A DNA stretch of 64,000 nt, taken from assembly GCA_016699635.1 (NCBI GenBank), contig CP064983.1, positions 1,054,001 through 1,118,000 on the forward strand, read 5' to 3'. Every line of letters starts with the position of its first letter. Position 1 is the stretch's first letter. The notes under the pieces were generated by a model that did no database searches, was not told where the DNA came from, and saw only the letters and a program-made list of their open reading frames with translations. Of the stretch, positions 18,518 through 29,601 are shown piece by piece. Made by a program: the position numbers and the translations under genes. This DNA comes from Bacteroidota bacterium (GTDB lineage: Bacteria > Bacteroidota > Bacteroidia > AKYH767-A > OLB10).

Positions 18518-21500
18518 TTGAAAAGATTATTCTTTTTCATTCTTTTTATAGGCATTATATCAAATGTCAGTGCACAAATTACAGCGAGCACCACAAGTGG
18601 CTGTGTGCCTTTGGTAAATGTTAATTTTACCTCGCCTGCAGGGCTGACAAATATTGATTGGGATTTTGGTGATATGACCTCATCAAACCTGCCTAATCCG
18701 GTACATACTTTTTTTACAGCAGGAAGTTTTACTGTTGTCTGCACAGGCTTGCTCTCAGGAAATGCTTTTATTGATTCAATAAAAATAAATGTCTTCCGAA
18801 AACCATTTACATCGCTTACGGCAACACCTCCGCTTTCAGGTTGTGTTCCATTAACTGTTCATTTTAATGATTCATCTGTTGGCGGTGGTGGTACTGCAAT
18901 TGTTTCGAGGCAGTGGGCATTTGGTGATGGCGCAACCAATGTAGGAAACAATTCTTCACCAACAAACATTTATTCTCTTGCCGGAAGTTTTACAGTCTCG
19001 CTAAAAGTGACTGATGCCAATGGCTGCGACACTTCTATTTCTGTTCCAAATTATATTAATACAAGCATTCAACCTAACGCTGTAATTACAACAGTGCCCA
19101 GCCCGCCAATAGGTTGCACACCGCCATTTACAGTTGCCTTTTCTGCCTCAGCATCTACATCAAATTCTACAACGGGAACAGGGCTTACCTACTTTTGGAA
19201 TTTTGGTGGTGGAAATACATCAACGGTTGTAACACCTCCTTCAATAAACTATCCCACGAGTGGAACTTATAACATTTCACTTACGGTTACTGATAACAAC
19301 AATTGTCCTAAGACAGTTACTACTCAGGTTGTCATTAATCCTCCACTAGCATCATTCTTTGCCGTTGGTGCAGTTAATGATACGGTTTGTCCTACAGTAA
19401 CTTTCAGAAATCAATCAATTGGTACCAATCCATTCTATAACTACGGTGATGGAACTTCAGGCGTTGACAGTATTCATACCTATGCACCGGGAACCTATCA
19501 GGTAACACTTCAGGTATTAAATGGTATTTGTACTGACGATACAACCATTACTATTCATGTAGAAAATGTTGTTGCCAACTTTACCTCAACACCAAGTTAC
19601 AGCTGCAGTTGGCCATTTACTGTTCAATATACCAATATAACTTCTGGTGCAGGTACCTATCAATGGATTTTTGGTGATGGCACCACATCAAATCTTGCAA
19701 ACCCAAGTCATACCTTTTATCGTCCTGATACAAACCAATACACCATTTATGATTATTACTACTACACCGATCAGCTGACTTTTACGAGTGTACATGGTTG
19801 TTCTGCCACTGTTGCAAAACAAAAAAACGACACTGTGTTTAGTATCACTGCTCGTTTTATGCCTGATAAATCAATTGGCTGTGCTCCAATGACTGTTACT
19901 TTTTCTGATTCGAGTCGTTCTCGTGAGACTATTGTAAATTACACCTATTTATTTGGCGATGGCACACAAACTACAGGAAGCAATGGTGTGGTTACACACA
20001 CCTACAACACACCGGGTATTTACTATGTGAGGTTAGTAGTTACAAATTCTGCAGGATGCAAAGACACTTCTTTTATAATTCCGATTTATGTAGGTTCTGC
20101 TGTTACAACATCATTTACTGTTGTTCCTACAACTATATGTGCATACACACCTGTACAGTTTAATGTTCTGAATCCTGACACCAATAATATTTATCATTTT
20201 TCTGGTGATGGAGGAATGCTGTCGCATTGTTACAATCAAACCAATCCTATCTGGAGTTTCAACACACAAACAGGGCAACAGACAATTACACTTTCTACAT
20301 CAAACAATGGTTGCATCAGCACAGCTACACAAACTGTCACTGTTAAAGGACCTATGGCGAAATTTTATGTGGCCGGAAATTGTAATACTCCATTTAAATA
20401 TAGTTTTCCTGCAACGATTAACGATGCTACCACCTGGAACTGGGATTTTGGTGATGGCACAGCATTAATTAATTCAGGAAACGTAAATCCAACACATACC
20501 TATGCTGCTACAGGCGACTATTGGGTAAAATTAACTTCATTCAACACAACATCTGGTTGCACCTGATATTGATTCCAATATTGTTCGCGTCAGAAATATA
20601 TCGGCAGAATTTACCAGAGATTCTGTTGCCTGTAAAAGCTATACTATAAATGTAGATGCCACGAACGCTACTGATGCTTATGGCAGTTGCAATGAAGGTT
20701 TTTTATGGTATTGGGGCGATGGAACCTTTCCTCATAATTCTTCTTCACCAATTGCTGCCCACACTTATTTTAACAGCGGTGTGTTTTATGTAAAACTTGT
20801 CACCACTGACATTAATGGATGCGTGGATTCAGTAAAGAAAAAAGTGAAAGTTTATGAATCCAATGCTTTTTTTAAAACCAATAAAAATTATGGCTGTCTG
20901 CCACTAACGGTGAATTTTACTGACAGTAGTTATGCCGATACAACCATAGCTTCTTACTCATGGGACTTTGGTGATGGAAGCACTTCTTCTGTCAAAAACC
21001 CAAGTCACACCTACACTACTGCACCTGCAGGTGGAAGTTGGACAGTAACATTAATTGTTACTGATACTATTGGCTGCACCGATGTTTACCAAAAGACAAT
21101 TACTGCGTCATTGCCGGATACGTTATTCTCTGCAACAAAAACAAATATTTGCGTTGGCGAACCTATTGTCTTCAATCCACATTTTACGGGACATTCATCA
21201 TACTCGTGGAGCTTTGGTGACAACACCACATCAGCACAGGTATCACCATCGCATAGTTATAATGCAGCAGGTGCCTACACAGTAACATTATCTGTTACCG
21301 ATTCCATCGGCTGTCCTGGAAGTAAAAAAATTACTAACTACATCAATGTACAAGCCTATCCCAAAGCAGGATTTACCAGTAGTGCAGACAGTATGCTCAA
21401 TAAATGTTATCCATTGTTGGTTAACTTTTATGATACAAGTATTGTTAGTGTTTTTGGCAGCCGCAAGTGGAATCTTGGCAACAGCAGTAACATTTTTACA

Positions 21501-22859
21501 ACACCTGTGGCAGGAACAATTTATCAGACGCCCGGCATTTACTACATTCAACTTATTGAAGAGACAACCTTTGGTTGCAGAGACACTGCTTATGATACAC
21601 TTCGTGTACTTGGACCTGTTGGCAACTTCAACATTGCACCAACAACAATTTGTAAAGGGCAATCAATTACTTTCAGCATTAAAGATACAGCAGACCTTGG
21701 TGCATTTTCGTGGGACTTTGGTGATGGTATGACCTCTCCGGGAATTTCACCCATAACACATACATACAATATTAATCCCGTAAGCGGACAAACGCTTGTA
21801 GGTTTGGTAATGTGGTCGCCTGACTCGGCTTGTACTTACACACAAACCAATCCGGTGTTTATTCGAAAAGTTATTGCAAACTTCAACATTAACAGTGGCG
21901 ACACTGCTTTATGTATTGGTGAACCTGTTACATTAGTCAATACTTCTTTAAATGCAAGTAATAACTACTGGAACTTTGGTAATGGTCAGACTTTTAATGG
22001 TGCAACACCACCGCCTTACACCATTAATCAAACAGGGGTTTACACCATTACATTAGCAATAGATAATTCAGCGTGGGGATGTAAGGACACTATCAGAAAA
22101 AAAATAAGCATAAATAATCTTCCGACAGTAAATGCAATAGGTGGCGACACTTGTGCAGGCAAACCAATAACTTTACATGCAACAGGTGGTGTAAGTTATC
22201 TGTGGTCGCCAGCAACAGGACTTTCAAACACTACAGTTGCCAATCCTGTTGCCACACCGGGTCAAAGCACCGTTTATACCGTATTGATAACCGATGTAAA
22301 CGGATGTACAGGAGTTGCCACTGCACCTGTAACAATTTACAATCCACCTCCGCAAGTCAATGTAACGCATTTACTTTTTGTTGGCGACTCTGTTCAATTA
22401 AATACAGGCCTTACAAATAATTTAATCATCAATTGGAATCCTATTAACGGATTAAGTTGTGTTGATTGCCCTAACCCATGGGCACAGCCGTTGGTAAACA
22501 CACTTTACACTGCAACATTTACAGATTCTGCAGGTTGCTTTTCAGGCATTTCAAGATTCAACATAGAAATAGATCCAAGAATAACTATTGATGTTCCAAC
22601 AGCTTTTACACCCAACGGTGATGGCGATAACGATGTAATATTTGTAAATGGACTCGGACTGAAACGTCTGATAGAATTTAAAATTTACAATCGTTGGGGA
22701 CAGTTGATTTTTGAAAGCAACGACTTAAACAAAGGCTGGGATGGCTATTTTAAAGGTCAGTTGCAGAATGTAGAGACCTATGTTTACACTGCCAAAGCAG
22801 AAGGTTGGTTGAATGGCAAAATTGTGAGTAAGAAAGGAACTTTCAATTTGTTGAGATGA
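18518..22859 (+). CDS. Second giant PKD-repeat protein with T9SS type-B sorting domain, one frameshift
   Basis: About 1450 residues. I place the start at TTG 18518, which gives a clean signal peptide (MKRLFFFILFIGIISNVSAQ) after a -7 box; the ATG at 18401 would add 39 unlikely residues. About 14 PKD-type repeats follow (WDFGD, WAFGDG, WNFGGG and others), then a module with YLWSPATGLSNTTVANP. The terminal sorting domain is PTAFTPNGDGDNDVIFVNG, IYNRWGQLIFESND, GWDGYFKG. The frame breaks at about 20563, where TGCACCTGAT has one C too many. The correct reading is SGCTDIDSNIVRVRN, rejoining the open frame that continues from 20781. It is a surface protein like the one at 9402 but only broadly similar in sequence. 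Confidence 0.9.
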
Positions 22860-22886
22860 TGTAAACCATAATAAGATATCACATAG

Positions 22887-23147
22887 GAACAAAATTTTAG
22901 AAAAAGCAAGAGGGATTTGTTTGTTGAAGAGAATATTATGGTAGAGTTGAAAGCCCTGATAAAACTTGAAGAAGTGCATTTGGCACATGCAATGAATTAT
23001 TACCAGGCCTATAATTTGCCCATAGGCTTACTTATCAATTTTGGTGCAAAGAGCCTTGAATTTAAAAGGGTGTATAATGTTAATCATCCTGAGAATAAGG
23101 GCTACATCAAACGCAATCCTACAATCATCAAATCCAACAAATCTTAA
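22887..23147 (+). pseudogene. GxxExxY protein, C-terminal remnant
   Basis: The segment VEENIMVELKALIKLEEVHLAHAMNYYQ and LPIGLLINFGAKSLEFKRV is the C-terminal half of the GxxExxY family. The frame opens only at 22887 after a stop, and the N-terminal half with the signature motif is missing. No family ATG is available, and only an internal ATG at MVELKAL remains. The family resembles PD-(D/E)xK nucleases but has no proven role. It is the first item of an accessory islet of mobile-type genes (22.9-24.9 kb) between the PKD gene and pheS. Confidence 0.65.
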
Positions 23148-23156
23148 TTCAGACAA

Positions 23157-24023
23157 ATGAAAATATCCATCCGCTTCTTCAACGACCGTGAGGTGCGGGC
23201 TGTTTGGGATCAAGAGAACGCCAAGTGGTGGTTTTCGGTATTGGATATTGTGGGTGTATTAAACAATGAAAGTGATTACAGTAAAGTCCGTAACTATTGG
23301 AAATACCTTAAAGCCAAGTTGAAGAAAGAAAACAATCAACTGGTTAGTGCCGCTACCCAGTTCAAATTTCTTGCACCCGATGGCAAAAAGAGAATGGCTG
23401 ATATGTTGGATAGTGATGGCGTAACAGCTCTCGCCAAAAATTTTCCAAACAACAGAGCCATGAAGTTTTTAGACTGGTTTCTTTATAGCGATACCAGCAT
23501 TGACGGACAAAGCAAGAAAAAAGCCTACACCCTTTTTGAAAGTAATTTAATCAACGAATTTGAAGTGGGAACAACTAAGGGATTACAACAAATACACGCT
23601 TACCTGTTTGGTGGCTTATATGATTTTGCTGGGCAAATAAGAGAAAAAAGTATATCGAAAGGAGGATATCAATTTGTTTATGCACAGCATTTAAAAGCCA
23701 CATTGCAGCAAATTGATGCCATGCCACAAAAAGCGCTTGATGAGATTATTATTAAATATACAGAAATGAATAAGGCACATCTTTTTATGGAAGGCAACGG
23801 GCGAAGCACAAGAATATGGCTTGATTTGATGCTTAAAAAACGACTGAAAAAATGTGTGGATTGGAGTAAAATCAGCAAAGGGGATTATATGAATGCTATG
23901 ATAATTAGCACGGTTGATAGCAGTGTATTGATACAAGTGATAAAGCCCGCCCTAACCAATAAAATCAACGACAGGGAAATGTTTATGAAAGGTATTGATT
24001 ACTCATATTACTATGAAGAATGA
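23157..24023 (+). CDS. Bro-N/DinD-like domain fused to Fic domain protein
   Basis: A 288-residue intact protein of two parts. Residues 1-110 are a Bro-N-like domain as in phage antirepressors and DinD-type proteins (IRFFNDREVRAVWDQENAKW, WFSVLDIVGVL, NQLVSAATQFK). Residues 120-285 are a Fic domain: IHAYLFGGLYDFAGQIREKSIS leads to the flap and then the active motif HLFMEGNGR (208-216), with catalytic His, acidic residue and the GNGR anion hole. It could transfer AMP or a similar group to a target. I see no separate antitoxin ORF beside it. It follows the GxxExxY remnant by 9 bp and precedes REP palindromes. Virulence RhuM/Fic-type proteins are the nearest known parallel. Confidence 0.8.
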   Translation: MKISIRFFNDREVRAVWDQENAKWWFSVLDIVGVLNNESDYSKVRNYWKYLKAKLKKENNQLVSAATQFKFLAPDGKKRMADMLDSDGVTALAKNFPNNRAMKFLDWFLYSDTSIDGQSKKKAYTLFESNLINEFEVGTTKGLQQIHAYLFGGLYDFAGQIREKSISKGGYQFVYAQHLKATLQQIDAMPQKALDEIIIKYTEMNKAHLFMEGNGRSTRIWLDLMLKKRLKKCVDWSKISKGDYMNAMIISTVDSSVLIQVIKPALTNKINDREMFMKGIDYSYYYEE

Positions 24024-24027
24024 TAAA

Positions 24028-24053
24028 GGTGGTTTCGGCTGCGCTCAACCACC
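24028..24053 (+). repeat. Inverted repeat, left arm of GIY-YIG unit
   Basis: 26 bases beginning GGTGGTTTCGGC. The reverse complement recurs at 24407-24432 with one mismatch. Each arm is itself a palindrome. Confidence 0.75.
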
Positions 24054-24065
24054 AGCTACTATTCC

Positions 24066-24091
24066 GTTGCCTGAGCGTAGCCGAAGGCAAC
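24066..24091. repeat. Palindrome GTTGCC...GGCAAC
   Basis: 26-base hairpin with perfect GTTGCC/GGCAAC ends and the TGAGCGTAGCCGAA core shared with the neighbouring repeats. It is a second copy of the same REP-like family upstream of the GIY-YIG gene. Confidence 0.6.
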
Positions 24092-24108
24092 ATTATTAAA
24101 CCAACACC

Positions 24109-24894
24109 ATGAAAGGATACATGTACATTCTAAAATGCTCAGATGATAGTTACTATGTAGGTAGTACTAAAAACCTTAAATTGCGATTACAGCAACATCA
24201 GTCAGGTGAAGGAGCCAATCATACTAAAAAGCGACTGCCGGTGGAGTTAGTATATGTTGAAGAATTCCAAAGAATAGACAAAGCATTTTACAGAGAAAAA
24301 CAAGTGCAAGGCTGGAGTAGAAAAAAGAAAGAAGCATTAATAGAAAATAAACCTGAAAAACTACATCTTTTAGCAGAATGTAAAAATGAAACGCATTTTT
24401 CCAATCGGTGGTTGAGCGGAGCCGAAACCACCGCTATAAAAGAGAGCCTTGGCAATACCGACCTTTTAAAGCTACCTAAAACAGCTTTTTTATGCAGCCG
24501 ACAAGTTCCTGCTTCGGTGGTATTGAAATGCAATGACTGGGCAATAGAGCAAAGAGAAAAAAAGGTGTGTGTTATCAGTGGTTTTCACAGCCAAATAGAA
24601 AAAGATGTTTTGCATTATCTGCTCAAAGGCAAACAGCCCATCATTTTAGCATTAGCAAGAGGTCTAAAAGAAAAATTGGAACCTGAATTTGAAAAGCAAT
24701 TGGAACAAGGCAGACTGTTAATCATCACACCGTTTGACAAATCGGTAAAACGAGTAAGCAGTCAAAACGCACAGACACGCAACCAACTAATGACAAGCCT
24801 TGCAGACCAAATCACCATCGGTTACGCAAGCCCGGGCGGTCAGTTGGAAGCGCTACTAAAAGGTATTGAGAAACCAATAAACAAAATTGTATGA
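24109..24894 (+). CDS. GIY-YIG nuclease domain fused to DprA/Smf-like Rossmann domain
   Basis: A 261-residue fusion. Residues 1-85 are a small GIY-YIG domain (GYMYILKCSDDSYYVGSTKN, with later KAFYREKQVQGW), as in UPF0213-type proteins. Residues ~125-255 are a DprA/Smf-like Rossmann domain found as a free-standing protein in Bacteroidota: KTAFLCSRQVPASVVLKCND, VISGFHSQIEKDVLHYLLKG, LLIITPFDKSVKRVS, and YASPGGQLEALL. The linker, HFSNRWLSGAETTAIKE, is translated from a REP-like palindrome (24407-24432) whose partner lies just upstream of the gene. The fusion was probably created when the GIY-YIG/REP unit landed before the DprA-like gene. The frame is intact; function unproven. Confidence 0.78.
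   Translation: MKGYMYILKCSDDSYYVGSTKNLKLRLQQHQSGEGANHTKKRLPVELVYVEEFQRIDKAFYREKQVQGWSRKKKEALIENKPEKLHLLAECKNETHFSNRWLSGAETTAIKESLGNTDLLKLPKTAFLCSRQVPASVVLKCNDWAIEQREKKVCVISGFHSQIEKDVLHYLLKGKQPIILALARGLKEKLEPEFEKQLEQGRLLIITPFDKSVKRVSSQNAQTRNQLMTSLADQITIGYASPGGQLEALLKGIEKPINKIV
24407..24432 (-). repeat. Inverted repeat, right arm, translated as protein linker
   Basis: Mirror of 24028-24053 with one mismatch. It is read in frame as RWLSGAETT within the GIY-YIG/DprA-like fusion. Confidence 0.75.
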
Positions 24895-24900
24895 GCCAAC

Positions 24901-24920
24901 GTCCCGATAGTTTTCGGGAC
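24901..24920. repeat. Hairpin GTCCCGATAGTTTTCGGGAC
   Basis: 7-bp perfect arms. It is related to the palindrome at 2140-2157. It lies between the convergent fusion gene and pheS and could also work as a weak terminator. Confidence 0.5.
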
Positions 24921-24974
24921 AACACTAAGTATTGTAGTTGGGACAGGAATAAGAAAGCATAAAGTAAACCACCC

Positions 24975-25998
24975 CTACCCTATCCCACTGAACTGCTTTA
25001 AAAAACGAACATCATTTTCAGAAAAAATTCGCAGGTCGTTGATCTTATAAACCAACATAGTAATTCTTTCTATACCCATACCGAAGGCAAAACCGCTGTA
25101 AACATTGCTGTCTATTTTACAATTGTCGAGAACGGCAGGATCAATCATGCCACAGCCAAGAATTTCTACCCAGCCTGTGTATTTACAGATGTTGCAGCCT
25201 TCGCCCTTACAGAAATTACAGGATATATCCATCTCTGCTGATGGCTCTGTAAACGGAAAATACGAAGGGCGTAAACGAATTTCAGTGTCAGCACCAAACA
25301 TCTCTCTTGCAAAATAGAGTAATGTTTGTTTCAGGTCGGCAAACGAAACATCTTTGTCAATGTAGAGTCCTTCTACCTGATGAAAAAAACAATGTGCCCT
25401 TGCTGAAATCGCTTCATTACGGTAAACTCTTCCCGGTGATATTGTACGTAATGGGGGTTTGTGTTTTTCCATTATTCTCACCTGTACAGATGATGTATGT
25501 GTACGCAGTGCAAGGTCAGGGTTTTTGCGGATAAAAAAAGTATCCTGCATGTCGCGGGCCGGATGCTCTTCAGGAAAATTGAGTGCTGTAAAATTATGCC
25601 AGTCATCTTCTATTTCAGGTCCATCAGAAACTGTGAATCCAACAGCACTGAAAATTTCGATAATTCTGTTTCTGATAATTGATAGCGGATGCAATGCACC
25701 TTCACTCATTGGCTCACCGGGCAAGGTAATGTCTATCTTCTTTTCGTCAGTAGTAACGTTCTCAAATTTCTCTTTAAAACTTTCGAAGATGGCTTCTGTC
25801 TTTTGTTTGAGCAAGTTAACCTGCAACCCGTAATTTTTTTCTTTCGGCAGGTTCAATATTTTTCATCAATGCAAACATATCTGCCAACACACCTTTCTTA
25901 GAAAGATATTTAAGACGGAAATTTTCAAGATCGGCAGGTGACTGAATTGAAAATGTCTCTGCCTCCTGAATATGCTGCTCAATTAATTCTTGCGACAT
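24975..25998 (-). CDS. pheS: Phenylalanine-tRNA ligase alpha subunit, one frameshift
   Basis: Charges tRNA-Phe as the catalytic half of an alpha2-beta2 enzyme. The N-terminal coiled region starts MSQELIEQHIQEAETFSIQS. Class II motifs follow: motif 2 ARAHCFFHQVEGLYID and motif 3 GFAFGMGIERITML. The Cys-rich insertion CNFCKGEGCNICKYTGW is a known lineage feature. A run of seven A near 25840 has one extra base: upstream reads AERKKLRVAG and stops, corrected reading is ERKNYGLQVNLLK. As an essential enzyme it is surely intact in the living cell. pheT is not in the window. Confidence 0.93.
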
Positions 25999-26090
25999 AA
26001 GATAAAATAAGATAATGCAAATTAACGATTAAAACTTTTGCTTATGATGTTAATATTCTATTAGAAATAATGACAAATAAAACTATTGTA

Positions 26091-29000
26091 TTAATCAACA
26101 CCTGCACCATGACAGTTTTTAAATTTCTTTCCACTACCACAAGGGCAAGGGTCATTACGTCCCACCTTTATTTCTGCCTTTGCAGGTTGTTGCTTTGGTG
26201 GTGTCTGTGGTCCTTGCGGACGGCTTTGCCCTCCTGCATCTGATTCGTTGTGGCTTGTTTGCATTTTGCTCATATCAGTACGTTGCTGCTGCACTTTAGC
26301 TTCACGTACATTTTCCTGATTTTGAACAGGGATATAGCTTTTAATCAAAAACGAAACAATTTCTTTATTCACCCTGTCAATCATCTGCTTGAAAAGTTCA
26401 AACGACTCAAACTTATATATCAACAAAGGATCTTTCTGTTCGTAAACTGCATTTTGTACACTCTGACGCAAGTCGTCCATTTCGCGCAAATGCTCTGTCC
26501 ATGCTTCGTCAATAAAATTGAGTACCGATGATTTTTCGAGAGCAGAAATCAACTCTTTACATTTTGAATCGTACGACTTCTTTAGTCCTGCAATTACATT
26601 CATTGCCTTAGTACCATCACTAAATGGCACAACAACATCTACAATTGTCTGACCCTGATTAGTGTAAATATTTTCAATAACAGGAAATGCTTTTTCTGCA
26701 ATAAGATTTGATTTCTGTCGGTAATGGCCGTTTGCTTTTTCGAAAACCATTTGTGTCAGGTCTTCGAGTTTTATCTGCAAAAATGCTTTTGCATCTATGG
26801 GTGCTTCAATTGACAGATAACGAATAAGGTCTAACTGTAATGCGTCAAAATCGCGCTCCTGATTATAGCTGCTTATAATGCTTTCGCAAACATCATATTG
26901 CATGTTCATAATGTCGAGTGCAAGCCTTTCTCCAAACAATGCATGACGTCTTTTCTTATAGATAACTTCGCGCTGTGCATTCATCACATCATCGTATTCG
27001 AGCAAACGTTTACGTATTCCGAAGTTATTCTCTTCAACCTTCTTCTGTGCACGTTCAATAGATTTGGTAATCATGCTGTGCTGTATCACCTCTCCTTCTT
27101 CAATACCCATTCTGTCCATTAGTTTGGCAATTCTTTCACTGCCGAACAAACGCATTAAATCATCTTCTAACGAAACAAAAAACTGTGATGAACCCGGGTC
27201 ACCCTGACGACCTGAACGTCCGCGCAACTGTCTGTCAACACGTCTTGAGTCATGGCGTTCTGTACCGATAATTGCAAGACCACCGGCTTCTTTTACTCCC
27301 TGACCTAATTTAATATCTGTACCACGACCGGCCATGTTGGTAGCAATAGTTACCGTTCCAGCCTGCCCTGCTTCTGCAACAATATCCGCTTCTTTCTTAT
27401 GTAACTTAGCATTTAAAACATTGTGCTTAATATTTCTTTGCTTGAGCATACGGCTAAGCAATTCAGAAATTTCAACCGATGTTGTTCCTACAAGAACCGG
27501 TCTTCCTGCAGCTGTTAGTTTTGCAATCTCTTCAATAACGGCATTGTATTTTTCACGCTTGGTTTTATAAACCAAATCTTCTCTGTCGTCACGAATAATT
27601 TTTTTGTTGGTAGGAATAACTACTACATCCAACTTATATATCTGCCAAAATTCTCCGGCTTCTGTTTCTGCAGTACCTGTCATACCAGCCAGTTTGTGGT
27701 ACATACGGAAATAGTTCTGCAAGGTCACCGTTGCATACGTTTGTGTAGCAGCTTCAATCTTTACACCTTCTTTAGCTTCAATTGCCTGATGTAAACCATC
27801 GGAATATCTTCTTCCTTCAAGAACACGTCCTGTTTGCTCATCAACAATTTTCACTTTTCCATCTGCGATAATATACTCATCATCTTTTTCGAAAAGCGTA
27901 TATGCTTTTAGTAACTGATTGATGGTGTGAATACGCTCTGATTTTACAGAGAAGTCGCGCATCAGGGCTTCTTTGCGTTCTAACTTTTCTTCGTTAGTTC
28001 CATTAGATTTTTCAATTTCTGCAATAGAAGCACCAACATCAGGCATCACAAAAAAGTGTGTGTCTTCGTTGTTGGCAGTAATCAGTTCAATACCTTTCTC
28101 TGTAAGTTCAACGGTATTATTTTTTTCGTCAATCACAAAAAACAATTCTGCATCTACTTTATGCATTTCCTTTGACTGATCCTGCATGTAGTGGTTTTCT
28201 GTTTTCTGCAATAATGCTCTTACACCCTGCTCACTTAAAAACTTTACCAATGCTCTGTTTTTGGGCAGACCTCTGTAAGCTCTTATCAAGGGCATGCCTG
28301 CTTCATCGGGTTTATTTTCTCCCAATTTCTTTTTAGCATCGGCAATTACAGTGTTGATATAATTTCTTTGTGCATTAAACAGTATTTCAACTTTGGGTTT
28401 CAATGCAAAATATTCCTGAGTGTCGCCTTTAGGTGTTGGACCTGAAATAATCAAGGGTGTTCTTGCATCATCAACCAATACACTATCCACCTCATCTACA
28501 ATTGCAAAATGATGTGGTCGTTGTACCATTTCATGAGCATGACGCGTCATATTATCACGCAGATAATCGAAACCAAATTCATTATTAGTTCCGTAGGTAA
28601 TATCAGCTAAATATGCCTTACGTCTTTCTTCAGTGTTGGGTTGATGTTTATCAATACAATCAACAGAAAGTCCTAAAAATTCAAATAACGGACCATTCCA
28701 CTCAGCATCACGCTTTGCAAGATAGTCGTTAACAGTAACAACGTGCACACCTGCACCTGCCAAGGCGTTGAGATAAATGGGTAATGTTGCAACAAGCGTT
28801 TTTCCCTCACCGGTTGCCATCTCTGCAATTTTCCCTGATGCAAAACAGAGCCACCTATAAGCTGCACATCATAATGAATCATGTTCCAGAGAACCTTACT
28901 TCCTGCTGCTGTCCAGGTATTGCTGTATATTGCCTTGCCATCTTCTATTCTGATACCATCGCGTTTAGTTACCAGATTTTTATCATTGTCATTGGCTTCT

Positions 29001-29401
29001 ACTGCCAGCTCGGCATTCTCAGTAAAACGTTTGGCAACTTCGCGGACAAGTGCAAATGCTTCAGGCTGAATTTCGTTCAGCACCTCTTCTGTCTTCTTAT
29101 TTCTCTCTTTCTTTAAAGCATCAATGCGGTTGTAAATTTCTTCTTTTTGTTTGGCATCCATTTCAGGATCGGCTTCAGCTTCTTCGTTAAGCTGAGTAAG
29201 TTCTGTATCAATCTCTGAAAGATAGTCCTGTATGCGCGTACGAAATTCATCGGTTTTATTGCGTAATTCATCATTGCTGAGTGATGACATGTTTTCGGCT
29301 ACTGCATTTACTGCTTCAATTACAGGTGACAGTGCTTTGTAATCGCTTTCGGCCTTACTGCCAAAAATTTTGGAAATAGTTTTATTGATAAAATCAATCA
29401 T
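26091..29401 (-). CDS. secA: Preprotein translocase ATPase SecA, one frameshift
   Basis: Motor of Sec export: ATP hydrolysis drives preproteins through SecYEG. About 1100 residues, the usual Bacteroidota length. Domains in order: N-terminal NBD1 with Walker A MATGEGKTLVATLP and Walker B VDEVDSVLVDDARTPLI; preprotein cross-linking domain; NBD2 with VGTTSVEISELLSRML, NMAGRGTDIKLGQGV and QLRGRSGRQGDPG; helical scaffold; and the zinc-binding tail GRNDPCPCGSGKKFKNCHG. The frame is broken near 28830, where HQGKIAEMATGEGKT lacks one A in an AAAA run; the two parts overlap at 28673-28820. A clear promoter lies at 29438-29467. Essential gene, so the break is a sequence error. Confidence 0.96.
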
Positions 29402-29437
29402 TGTTGCTGATTATAATGTGCTAAAAATAAAAGGTGA

Positions 29438-29467
29438 CAAAAGTAACGTAAAGTGGCTGCAATTCAA
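29438..29467 (-). promoter_or_regulatory. secA promoter
   Basis: On the minus strand TTG (29465-29467), exactly 19 bp, then TACTTTTG (29438-29445). The ATG follows 36 bp downstream. The rest of the 200-bp gap to 29601 shows nothing else. Confidence 0.75.
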
Positions 29468-29601
29468 AGAGATTTGCAAAGGATGATTGCCTAAAAACTA
29501 TGCTTTAAATGATTGGTGCATGAATTTAGGACCTCAATCAGCAAGCTGGTGTCAACTGAAATGCCAAAAAACATTTGGCGACATAATGACATAAAAGCTT
29601 T

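Noticed and set aside
23157..24109. Complete toxin-antitoxin pair around the Fic protein
   Set aside because: No short antitoxin ORF is adjacent; the upstream ORF is a GxxExxY remnant.
22887..24894. Prophage remnant
   Set aside because: Only Bro-N-type and nuclease-like genes; no integrase, structural or lysis genes and no att repeats.
26091..29401. Programmed frameshift in secA
   Set aside because: No slippery signal or known precedent; the same type of indel occurs in many unrelated genes of the window.
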